From Pithys albifrons albifrons (lineage: Eukaryota > Chordata > Aves > Passeriformes > Thamnophilidae), in assembly GCF_047495875.1 (NCBI RefSeq), contig NC_092467.1:30845066-30909065 (forward strand): a stretch of DNA of 64,000 nucleotides. Reading direction: 5' to 3'. Shown in pieces: positions 11,041-25,200 of this stretch. Numbering within the stretch: position 1 is the stretch's first letter; each line of letters begins with the position of its first letter. The notes beneath the pieces are model-generated. The model was not told the DNA's origin and made no database searches. It saw only the letters and a program-made list of their open reading frames with translations. A program made the position numbers and the translations under genes.

Positions 11041-12059
11041 TTGGCGGCGCCCCGCGGGGACGGGGCCGCTGGCGGGGACAGAGACTCGGAAATCTTCGGA
11101 TTTATCACACCACACCACTCTCCCCCCCCCCAAAAAAAAAAAAGAAAGGGAGGGGGGAGCGGGAGAAAAATAAAAAAACCCCGCCTTTTCTTTTTTTTTT
11201 AACCCTACATTAAAAAATTATTTATTTTTACAAGTGTACTTAGCAAAACGCTGAGTTGGGAAAAATGAAGATAACTTGCGCGGCCACCCGTTTAGCGCTC
11301 AAATATACCGCCGGGGGGGAGGTGGTTTTGCTTTCCCCTTATTTTAGTTTTGGGGGGTGTCCGCGGCTGCGGAGGGGCTGCACTTGACCGTGGCCCCTGG
11401 CTAGAGGGCGCAACCAGCCGTCCCGCGGCCAAAAGTCTCTCGAAGGGCGCCAAAAGTTACTTAAAAGATAATGCTGGAAACCGCAAAAGGCTGGGAACGG
11501 TGCGGCACGGACGGGGGGGGGGAACACATCCCACTCCTCCGCCACCTCCTAAACAAGCTGCGAGGGGGATTTTTCCCCTTATTCCCTTTATAGATGGGAT
11601 TTTTCCCTGCGTGTGTCGTCGTCTGCATCCAACCCCGTCCCCCAAAAAACCCCGATAACTACCCGCCCATAACTGACACGGGGGTCACCTAAACAGCCTC
11701 CAGCAATAGTGGAAACGCTATTCCCAAGCGGAAAGGGGGGACACACACACACACTACCCGGGACACCCTCCGAGTCCCCAGGAGCGGGCTGGAGAGCATC
11801 CAAACCCCAAACCCAAACGTTGCCGGTGCCAAGACAATGCGCTCCAGAAGTGGCAGGAGGCGCGGGGGTATTTTTGATTTTAAGCGCTTCACTTTATTTG
11901 TATAAGTAAGAAGGGTGCAGAGGGTGCGATCTGCAGATGCATTTATGCGTTGCTGTTTTTAAAAGCAAATTGTATTTTTTTTCTCAGCGAAATAAGGCAC
12001 CTTCGGTTCTAAAGCGCTTGATTTAAAATGACAAGTGCCAAAGGGGATGGGGAAAGTTG
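11041..12059. other. Interval between promoter module and exon 1 island
   Basis: Mixed composition: C8-A12 at 11121-11143, AT-rich DNA at 11165-11240, then moderate GC. It holds no recognisable gene. If transcription begins at the upstream module it would be leader or first-intron sequence; I see no convincing splice pair. Confidence 0.4.
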
Positions 12060-12435
12060 TGGAAGGCAACGCCGCTCCCCCCGGCGGCCCCCCCCGCCCC
12101 ATCCCTCCACGGTCAAGGACCGAGCGGAGTCGCAGCCTCCCGGGGAAGAGCAAAATAAATAAATAATAATTACGATTTTAAAAAATACACAACCCCCAAA
12201 AAAATAAAAAGAAGAAAACTTTGAGCTCTGCTCTGCGCTCCGCGGCTGGCCGCGCTGCGGGGCGGCGGGGCGGAGGGAGGCGGTGGCGCCGCAGCCCCCT
12301 CCCCGCCCCTCCCCGCCCCCGCGGGCGGGCGGCGCGGGGCGCGGGGCGGGCGGTGCGCGGCGCAGAGCGGAGGGGCGCGGAGCGGAGCGGAGGGGCGCGG
12401 AGCGGGGGCGGCGGCGGGGCGCGCAGCGGAGCGCT

Positions 12436-12477
12436 ATGCCTTTAACGGCGCGCGGGGCAGGCATGCCGAGCGCGTAG
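12436..12477 (+). CDS. Upstream ORF 1 in NFIA leader (13 aa)
   Basis: An ATG at 12436 opens a 13-codon frame ending with TAG at 12475-12477. It would be a small upstream ORF in the NFIA leader if transcription starts before it. The context (GCGCTATGC) is weak and the peptide (MPLTARGAGMPSA) resembles nothing known. Any effect would be on re-initiation or scanning rather than through the peptide. It may be meaningless in GC-rich DNA. Confidence 0.2.
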   Translation: MPLTARGAGMPSA

Positions 12478-12512
12478 TGCGGGAAAGTCGAGGCGGGGTT
12501 AAAGTTCAGCTC

Positions 12513-12560
12513 ATGGAGCGGCTCCGCGCTGGCTGCAGTTTGGCAGAGTTGGAAATGTGA
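12513..12560 (+). CDS. Upstream ORF 2 in NFIA leader (15 aa)
   Basis: An ATG at 12513 in a fair Kozak context (G at +4) begins a 15-codon frame, MERLRAGCSLAELEM, whose last sense codon is itself an ATG directly followed by TGA. The unit therefore ends in a minimal start-stop (ATGTGA, 12555-12560). It lies about 155 bp before the NFIA start and is not in frame with it. Such leaders commonly damp translation of regulatory proteins (general knowledge); a role here is inference. Confidence 0.3.
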   Translation: MERLRAGCSLAELEM

Positions 12561-12581
12561 AAGCAAGAAGCAGGCTCGGGG

Positions 12582-12674
12582 CTCCCCCTCCTCTCCTCTC
12601 TCTCTCTCTTTTTTCCCCTCCTCTCTCTCCCTCTCCCTCTCTCTCTCTCCCCCTCTCTCTCTCCCTCTCTCCCC
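12582..12674 (+). repeat. CT-only polypyrimidine tract in NFIA leader
   Basis: Ninety-three bases contain only C and T, mostly CTCTCT and CCCTCTCT runs. The tract sits in the probable 5' UTR, 40 bp upstream of the start codon. Pyrimidine-rich leaders can bind PTB/PCBP-type proteins and paired with the purine strand can adopt triplex structure. Length polymorphism is likely. Confidence 0.85.
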
Positions 12675-12714
12675 GCACACGCACACCTCCAAACCGCAGC
12701 CCCCCGCAGCAGTC

Positions 12715-12741
12715 ATGTATTCTCCGCTCTGTCTCACCCAG
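12715..12741 (+). CDS. NFIA: NFIA coding exon 1 (N-terminal nine codons)
   Basis: This short first coding exon encodes MYSPLCLTQ, the N-terminus of the main NFIA isoform, and ends exactly on a codon boundary (phase 0) at a good donor, CAG|GTAAGC. Exon 2 opens with the next expected residues, DEFHPFI, so the splice is unambiguous. The NFI family (NFIA, NFIB, NFIC, NFIX) differs here: MYSPLCLTQ fits NFIA, while NFIB has MMYSPICLTQ, NFIX MYSPYCLTQ and NFIC MYSSPLCLTQ (family knowledge). The ATG follows CAGTC, a moderate initiation context, and lies in a CpG island after a CT-rich leader, as expected for a developmental transcription factor. The start is chosen because it gives the known family N-terminus. 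Nine residues alone would be weak evidence, but the join to exon 2 makes it firm. Confidence 0.95.
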
Positions 12742-12747
12742 GTAAGC
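12742..12747 (+). other. NFIA: Splice donor of NFIA exon 1
   Basis: CAG|GTAAGC is a near-consensus donor placed exactly after the ninth codon. Confidence 0.93.
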
Positions 12748-15700
12748 GGCCGCCGGGGCGCGGTGGGGCCGGCGCTGCGGGGGTGCGCGGCCGTGCGCGC
12801 CGGGGAAGGGGCACCACCGCTGCTCGCCGAAACTAACTTTGTTGCCTTTCGCTCGCATCCCCCCCCCCCCCCTCCACCCCCTTCCCGCACGGCCATTTGT
12901 GTCGGCACATGGCTAATGGCGCCTACTTATTAATGCTTTAATTAACGGGGGGGGCCGCGCGGGCGCGGTGCTGCGGGACGCCCCGCACGGCCCCGCCGTG
13001 CTTGGTCATCCGCGATCGATGCCGCCGATGCCGCCGCCCGCGCCGGAGCGCCCCGCACCTCCCCGCACCGCGGCCCCGGGGCAGCGCTGGAGCCGCTGCG
13101 CCGCTCCCCGCCCCGGGCACGGCGCGGCCCGCACCCCCCGACACCGCGCTCGGGGCTCCGCGGGAACGGCCGCGCCGGCTCCGCGCCCCCCCCCCCCTCC
13201 CCGCCGCCCCGGGCGCGGGAGAGGGACCGTCCCCCGCACCTGGGCTCGCTCCCGCGGTGCGGCGCGGTGCAGCCGCCCCCGCGCTCAGCGCCCTCCGCAC
13301 CCGCGGAGGCCGCCCCGGCTGGGGACCCGCGAGCGTGTCCCCCAACGCGAACACCCGCAAACTTGTCCCGCGTGTGTCGCGTGTCCCCCCCCGCCACCCT
13401 CCCGCCCGCGGATCGGGCCCCCGCGGGACTCGGCGCAACTTTTGCGCTCCCCGCTTGCGGCGGGACGGGGCTGCGCGGGGAATGGGGTGGTGCGGGTATC
13501 ACTCCGCGGTGCCCCCCGTTGCGCGGCCGCGGAGCCCCCGGCCCCCCCCCCCTTTTCCCCGCGCGCTGCTGCAGGACGCTGAATTACACCCCTTCAATTA
13601 GCAGGATATAATGGTTTAACGAGGAAATGCTTTGTGGCGGACTCAAACCCCAGATTATTTCCTCCTGCAGGAGATTTTGACTACATTATTCTTATTAATT
13701 TAATTGGAATATTTTTTTTCTCCCGGTGAGAAAGACTCTCCGGGCTCTTTCCGTGGCGAAAAAGGCGAGGAATTGCAGGGAGAGGGGCGGCAGCTTCCCA
13801 AGGCAGCCCGAAGAGCTGCAAAAGTTTCGTCCCCTTCTCCTGTCACGGTCCCCTCTCCTTCCCCAGCCTCTCCCAAATTTTGGGGTGCTGGTGAGGAAAC
13901 GCCAGGCCGGCGGGGACACGAAACTCCAAACCATACACTTGCTCAAAGGCAAGAGGAAAACGGGAGCAGAGGGAGTTTGCAGAGGTTGGGATGCAACTCC
14001 AGGCTCTGCCTCAACAAAGTTTGTGCCTTTAATTCGACTCTGAAAAATACCTGGGTTTTGTCAGTTCTGCAACTGCAGGAGAGACCCCCGGACGCTCGTG
14101 CAGGGCCCACATCGCTGACTCGCTTGGCATCTCCACGTGGGGCTCCTTGGGCTCAGTAGGCCCAGTTGCACATTAAGGAGAAAAAATAAATCCATGGGCT
14201 GGTTCCTCGTGGCCCAGTCATGTTGTGTGTCCCCCCTCTTTTTTAAAAATTTATTTAAAAAAAAAAAAAAAGAAGTAAAAAGCCAGACATGTGCTTTGAC
14301 TCTGTTAGGAAAATCTCGCATTCTTTCTGCACGTTTGGAAAAGTAATGTGAGGATTAGAGGCCTCCTGACAAACTCTTCCCTCCGAAGGATCAATTAGGT
14401 GATTCTGTCATTTTTCTGTAGAAGCAATTTCCTATTTTATGATTTCAGGAGCTTTTATTGATACAAGTCTTGGGACAGATTTTTTTTTCCTCTCTCTTTT
14501 TTTTTTTTTCTGGTCAAGTTTTGGTTCAGATTTAAAGGGAAGCTCTTGAAAGTAGGTTAGAAAAGGAAAACAAACACAAATCCTGGTTCTGAGCATTTTT
14601 ATCCAAACCTTGGAACCGAATGGCATGAGCATTTTGTATCATCTGTCAGGAAAAATCCAAACATCGTTCCATTTACATATGTGCTGAGGAGCTAGGAAAT
14701 AGTTGGGGAACATATGCACATCTCCTCATAGATTTACAAGCAAATGGATTGTAAAAATATTAGCAAGGGTCGCTGTAGCTGGCTTAATTTCAAGAATATC
14801 TGCAGAAATACATTGTTTCAAAGCCTCCTTTGCAAGATTATGTGTTATTGCGGGCGCCTTTGGGCTGGGATTGGGGCTCTTTTGTCATAGTTGCCTTTTT
14901 TTTTTTTTAACACCTTTTTGAAGAGCAGAGGAGAATTTTGGAATAAGCAGTACAGAATTGTGCAGCCCAAATTTTAGGTGCTGCTTAGAAACAGGCAGCT
15001 CTCGGAAGAGCTGTATCCTCAAACTTTGGAGAGTAGTGCAATAAAGAAAAAGCCAACTTTTTATTATCGCTTTCCCAGCTTTCTGGTGTCTTTTATTTTT
15101 AGGTGACCCATCCAACATCAAGGAGAGAGAGTGAATAGCTTTATCAAATACTTTCAAAGTTTCCCTTCAAGCTAACTTGGGGAAAGGATAAGATCATCGC
15201 CTTTTCCACCAGTACCTTAAAATCCTGCTATTCTGCAGCAAGGCTGCAAGACAAGTTGCACATCTGTTAGCACGCTTGCACTGACATATTTCCAAAACTT
15301 TTTGGGTGTTTTGGGGAGCTGTAATAGCGGTGAAATAAATAATTGTATTGTGCAGAAACTGCTGCCCCCCCTCTGTCCCCGCTTCCAGCCCAATTCTGTT
15401 TGATCAGTCCTGGCTGCTTTTATTTCCACTTGGACTTTGCTAATACCTCGCTGCCGAGATTGAAGCGGTGCGATTTTCCGGAGCAGTGTGTTTACCAAGA
15501 CAGTTTGAAAGTTGGTCTGTTTATGAGTCATTAACCTTTTCTCCTCAAACACCATTTTGAAAAGACACATTGGAGTCTAATAGGGACGTGCACACCTCGC
15601 GCGTGAGCAGCGGTGCTTCTCATTTCCTTCAGCCACAGACCCTGACTTTGCACCAAAAAGCATCTCTTTTTATATTCTCCCCTCTCCTCCTTCTAAAGTG

Positions 15701-17732
15701 GTTTTGTGTTTTTTTTAAAAAATTTTTTGGGGTGTTGTTTTTACCTCCCCTTTCAGGTTCACATCGTAGAAATCAGCTTTAGCGCAGGTTAAAGCAACTC
15801 TCTCTTGGACAGTATCCAGCGTCGAGCCAAAAAAGTCTCGAGCACATGAGATCAGGACAAAGCACTGCTTAAAGCAGAAAAGTTAAAATCTTTCAGGATG
15901 TACCAAGACGTGTTTGGAAAGTGGGAAGGCTGGAAGCGCTGCCCTGGCTCGCTGTGGGGCTGTCGAGCCTCTCTGCTCTGTGTACCTTTGCAGATAAACT
16001 TCCACTTGACAAAAGGCCTTTTTTCCTTGACTCTCCCTGAGTGGGAACAGGGAAGGATAGGAGGGATCAAGAGGGAGGGTTTATTATTTTTAATAGCTTG
16101 TAGGGACCTGTAGTTTTTATATTTTTCTTCCCTTTTTTCCCCCCCTGGCCCCCCCCGTGGGAGCTGTTTCTGGTGGATGAGAGTAGCTCCATGTACTGGG
16201 ATTGTGCCTCCTCTCACTTTTTGAATCTGCCGACTGTAAACTCACAGCAATTTTTTTTTTTTTTAAACTTTATTGAAATTTGAAACTATCATCTTTTCCC
16301 ATAGAGGAGGGAGGAAAAAAAAAAAGAGGAATGTGCCAATCATTGGGGTGATTTATTTTATTTTACCTGCTTTTATTTTAATAATCATTCATAGTACTTT
16401 AATTACTGCCGCTCTGCTCTAATGAAATGTATTGTGCTGTTTGGGAAGTTTTTAACAATATGTGTTTAAAATAAAAAATAAATACAGTGGTATTACCTAT
16501 AGATTTAAGTATCTACAGTTGTGAAGCCACTTAGAATAAGTGCAATGGAAGCTTTTGGGAAGTCAGCAGAAGGTTTTGAATTACGACCAGATTTTGCTGA
16601 TAGATATTTTTACTATTGATTTCTCAATTTTTCATAATTTCTGAAAAGAAAATGCGAATTAAATAAAGTGTTGAATGGAAGTAAGATGTTTGTTCTAATA
16701 ACAATATTTGTACGACGTGTAATGATTTGAGTAGAAAATGTACTCCATGGGATAATTAAAAAAAAAAAAGTTAGTTAATCTTAAAAATCCCCAATGTTTT
16801 CTTGCAGGAGTAGGCAGCGGGTGGCTTTTCCCATGCTGGGGGAAACGTTGCACAAATGACTTTATTTTTCCCTCCTGGAGGGCCCAATCCTGAGAATAAG
16901 AGGAACTGGAAGCAGGGACGTCCCCAGCCCCGAGCGCTGGATCAGGCCCCACAGGCTGGATACGTTTTTATGTGCAGCCTGGAGTTGGGTCATTCATTTA
17001 TTCAAAGAAAAAAGAAGAAGCATGGCCTCAGAATATTAGAATATGTTTTGATCTCTTAGGCTGATTTATGTAGTACTTTCTGAGAATATATACATATAAT
17101 TTTTTTTTTTTAAACAAAATCAAGGGGTCTTTCTCGCTTTCTTTTTTAACGTCAGCATAATTTTAATCGCGATTATTTTTGTGCCAAGGGAGAGGGGTGA
17201 TCTTTAACTCCTCGTTACACAAAGCAAGCAGTGTCTCTGGATGGCCAAACTAACTTTCCAAGTAGGGCATTTCTTTTTAAATATTCAAAAATATCCAGCA
17301 CAATTAATAATTGTTTGCGTATTTGCACAGATCATGCTACGGTTTTCTGATACCGCAGTTCTAAATTTTTTCTGATTTTTTTTTAATTATTATTTTATAG
17401 AAAGGCTCAGAGTTTGACTCTCCCTAATATGCCCAAAAGTTAAGTTTTTATTTTTTTTCTTTTTGACTAAATATAAACAAAACTTTAAAAAAAAAGTAAA
17501 AATTGCAAGACTTGCTTTTTCTGGGATTTTGGTGTTATTGTTGCTCCTGTGGGATAAATTGACGGCAGAACTTTTTACTCCCTTCAGCATTTAGAAACTA
17601 GAGTGAAAACCACCATTTGTTGTAATTGTATATACAGCTATAGTGGCATTTTACTATACTGCTGGCTGCTATTTCCAAATATATCTTAGGGAAAGTTTTA
17701 CTATACTTTAGACTTCCCCATACAAACATTGA

Positions 17733-17781
17733 TTGGCATCCAAATGTTTAGGATTTGCCAAATTGGCGGGCAAACGTTGGC
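17733..17781. promoter_or_regulatory. Cluster of four NFI half-sites upstream of exon 2
   Basis: TTGGC occurs at 17733-17737, 17763-17767 and 17777-17781, and its reverse complement GCCAA at 17757-17761, giving the everted palindrome GCCAAATTGGC. NFI dimers prefer TTGGC(N5)GCCAA, which is not present, but NFI also binds single half-sites. The position ~400 bp before the exon 2 acceptor invites an autoregulatory reading; this is inference. Confidence 0.35.
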
Positions 17782-18091
17782 TACACCGCAAGCAGCGGGG
17801 TCAGGCAGAGAGCAAAGGGAGATACGCGCTCCGCAAGTGGACTTGCAGCCGTGTTTTTAGCTTTTAACTCATTCTACCTTTTTTTATTTTTTAGAGATTT
17901 GGGGATTGGGAAGAGGGCCTCAGTGTTGCTCCATCTCCATCTGGGCACTTGGTTGAAGTTGGAGCCTGTTTTTGGGGGGCGGGAGCGGAGGTTTTGGGTC
18001 GGCGCAAGGGAATGTGGCAGTGGCGGGTTCGGGGTCTGTCGGTGAGGGTTATGAGTCCCACAGCTCTTAATATTTATAAGCACCCTCCTAA

Positions 18092-22063
<3,972 letters not shown>

Positions 22064-22119
22064 AAGGTCACAATTTAAGTTGTTAAGGTCACAACCTTAG
22101 CCACCAGGCATTTGACCTT
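22064..22119. promoter_or_regulatory. Three AAGGTCA nuclear-receptor half-sites
   Basis: AAGGTCA occurs at 22064-22070 and 22085-22091, and inverted (TGACCTT) at 22113-22119. Extended half-sites of this type bind monomeric receptors of the ERR/SF-1/ROR classes. AGGTCA at 22258-22263 and TGACCTTGA at 22620-22628 add to the cluster. Confidence 0.35.
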
Positions 22120-22263
22120 TTAGATAAAGTTAACCTTTGTTCATTAGTAGGCACTCAACCGAGAACTTTCTGGAGTTTTTTACTGCTTTGGAGTTCCTTC
22201 TGCTAATGTGATCAGATTGGAGAATAGATTCGCAATAGAAGTAGTTAAATTTTGTGAGAGGTC

Positions 22264-25200
22264 ACAGTTTTTAGAGCTTTCTCCTGTGGCCGAAGCTGGA
22301 TGGAGGGCCAGGAGGTGATGCTGCAGTGCCTGCTTTATTTTTTTGGCCAGCCATCATTACGCGCTTCGAGCGAGAATTAAGCTCGCGAGGTGTTTGTGGC
22401 AGAGAAAATCTTTTAATCTTTCAGAAGGACATTGAAAAATCCCAAATTTCAGAAGAATCCTGGGGATAGGGCTTTATTTACATGAGCTCATTTTTGTGTT
22501 CGTTTTTAGGCTAGAAAACAGCAAAAGTGCAAGAACTGAGTGTTGTTTCTGCGATTCAGAATTTTCTGAACGTCTCAATGTGTTCTGTGGCTAATTACTG
22601 GGCAGTGGTATAGAGCACATGACCTTGAACTTTAGGTAGACCCCTTTTATGTTTCCATCAGCAAATTTAAAATATTTCTACTTGGGCCACCATAAAGAGA
22701 CATTGATGGGAATAACCCAAAGATGGGTTAGCGCAGAAAGCGCCTGCAGATAACCCATGAGCCCGTGGAGGTACTGGGGGGTCCGAAAGGTACCCAGGGC
22801 TTTGTGCTGTAATCTTTTAGTACAATTGGTATTGATTGTTGCTGCATTAATCCTGTTAATAGCTGCAGCCGGCCCGGCGTGTCGCAGGGATGGCAGAGGT
22901 GTCCTGACAATACCGTACGTCACCGAAAGAGCTGTCGCAGCGCCTTGAACTCCCGATCGCTGCTCTGCAAAAGTGGAGTGTTCCACGGTGGAAACTATTG
23001 CTGGCTCATACAGAAAGACACACCATATTGTTTACTTAATTATGCCGTAGCGAAAGCTCATTTTTAATTATTTAGCTGACTTTCTTGCTTTGCTCTGATA
23101 CCACATTTATTATTTAATTTAAAATCAAAAGGCCTTGTGCTACTGTTAGTTTTTTATGCGTTTTACTTTTGTTTTGGCTACGTTATTGTCATTCCATCGT
23201 AGGGGTAATCCAGATAGCCGTGATATGCAGATTGGCCAGATGGTCATGTTAACAGATTGAGAACCTACTTCCCACTGCTAAAGAGCAGGTGTAAGATCAG
23301 TAGGCTTTTTTTTTTTCCCTTTCTCCTTTCCTCCCAAGTTTCAACCAAAATGCTCTTTAGACAGCTCATAATGGTAGTTAAAAAGGGGCACATTTCAAAG
23401 GATGTTTATTCTGTGGAGATAATACGTAACATACATGTCATTTTTACGCTTATCTGAAGACTTTTAAGCATCCGTGACATTCCCTCCACCTATAATGCTT
23501 CGGAAAACCCACTTCCAGGCCGTGACTGTTCCAGTCTGTATCCAAAATGGTCCTTAAAGTTTTGTTTTACAGACAGATTGCATTTACTCTTACCAAAAGA
23601 CCACTCAGCCAGCTTTGCAGCAGGTATCTCACATGTGTTCCCTGCACAGTGCTCCCTGAGCACGCCCAGGGCAATGTGAGCAGATCAATGTTCAGCTGAG
23701 ATGTTAATGTTTGTGGGCTCATAGGGTTGTTTTGCTACTCCATTATTTTTTGCCACAGTGAGACATCTGTAGTTTTAAAGAAAAAAAGTGAAACTAAGAC
23801 ATCTCGCAGTATTTCTGCCCTCAGGGAGTAACAGGAGAAGGCAGATTTTGCGTTGCTTTAGCCTTATAAAAAGTACCCATAAAAAGTCAGTGGTGGAAGC
23901 ATGGGTCTGGTTCTCAGTTGGGAGAGGTGAGGAAAGGACAACTATGGCACATCAACACCCCAAATTTCATGGTCGCACCTATCTCGGGCAGGCATGAGAC
24001 ACGGCGACCTACACACCCTGTGTGGCACAGAGAGATATCTCCATCTAGGGATGCTCTGCTCTTTGGGCAGCAGGGCTGGCTTCTTGCTGCAGCCACGAGC
24101 AGGGTGGGAGCTGACAGAAGCAGGATTTAGGTGGGACAACTGCTCTCCCTGTGCGGTGGTAACTGAGCCGGTGAGTATCCGTGATAATTCAGATACTAAC
24201 TGGTGCGGCACTTGGGACAGTCTGCTCTATCACGAACCCCTGGCAGGAGTTCAGTCATGTGGTTTAGCTTTTCCCTTTCTCCAACAACAACAACAGCCAC
24301 AACAAATAAACACGGGATAAAGGCGTATTTCGTATGCCCAGGATGTTTTCCAGGTGATGGGTCTGTCTGGGTTAAGGGTGTGTTATTTCCATACCTCCCT
24401 GCTTTGAGGTGCAGAAGCAGGAGAAGCCTGTGAGTGGTAAGAAAGTTGCCCAACACTGCTGGCTTTTCTACAAGTGACTGCACTTTTATATTTCCCTTCT
24501 TTTCCACCCAATGATGAATAGCATTAATTTAGATCTATTTAAGGCGAGTGTGGGAGAAACCACAATCTTTGTTGTGGTCACTGCTGTACACAGCGGGGCT
24601 GAATGTTTCTCTTGGTTGAGGCCTCAAAGCTGAATCCAGAGAACCCAAAACATCGTGTCAGCTTTTCAAACCCTTCAAAGAGACAGTGGAATCCTAATTG
24701 TTCATAAAACCCGCTATTTATTATTACAATTATGTATTTTCTCCCCATTCGGATGTAAAGGAAAGGGCATCCCTCACTTTCTTTGCCTCGAGTTTCTTCA
24801 CAGCTCCTCCTCCTCCTCCCCCTGATGCTTCTGGCTCAGGCACTGGTGAGGTTTTTTACAACCAGCAAACAAACCCCATCCTGCTGCTCCAAACCCCCTC
24901 AACCCCTCCCCAAAAGCCTGTGTGTTGCTGCACATGTTCCAGAGTGGGACCCTCTGGGCCTTGGGGACTGTCCCCAGTGGAACGGCTTTGGGGCATCCTC
25001 ACTGGGAGCCGTGGATCTGGCTCTGCCCCTGCTCCCTTCCGCCCAGACAAGGGCTGGAGCTGATGATTAAATTACAGGCTGTAAATTCAGGGGAAATTAT
25101 TTTAGCCTCCTAACAGCAGCCGACCCAGAGGTTTCCTTATGCCAGTGAGGGCTTTTGGTAGATAAGGGTTGTCGATGAACTAAAAATCATTTTAATCGCT

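Larger units (their letters stand above)
12221..12714 (+). other. NFIA: Probable NFIA 5' leader (5' UTR) and core promoter region
   Basis: The ~490 bp before the start codon run from an AT-rich stretch with TATA-like AAATAAAAAG (about 12202-12212) into extremely GC-rich DNA, then two short upstream ORFs and a CT-only tract that ends 40 bp before the ATG. This is typical of a CpG-island leader. Whether transcription begins near 12230, further downstream, or 1.4 kb upstream at the CCAAT/CRE module cannot be decided without 5' end data. The stretch has no splice acceptor that I would trust, so it is probably contiguous with exon 1. Confidence 0.5.
12060..13560. promoter_or_regulatory. NFIA: CpG island over NFIA leader, exon 1 and start of intron 1
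   Basis: About 1.5 kb of very high GC and CpG content spans the leader and exon 1 and extends 800 bp into intron 1. An AT-rich gap at 12150-12215 interrupts it. This is the expected promoter-proximal island of NFIA and explains the overlapping long ORFs on both strands, none of which resembles a protein. Confidence 0.8.

Noticed and set aside
12009..13582. Very long ORFs (up to 299 codons) on both strands across the CpG island
   Set aside because: High GC removes stop codons; sequences are Arg/Pro/Ala/Gly-rich without similarity to proteins.
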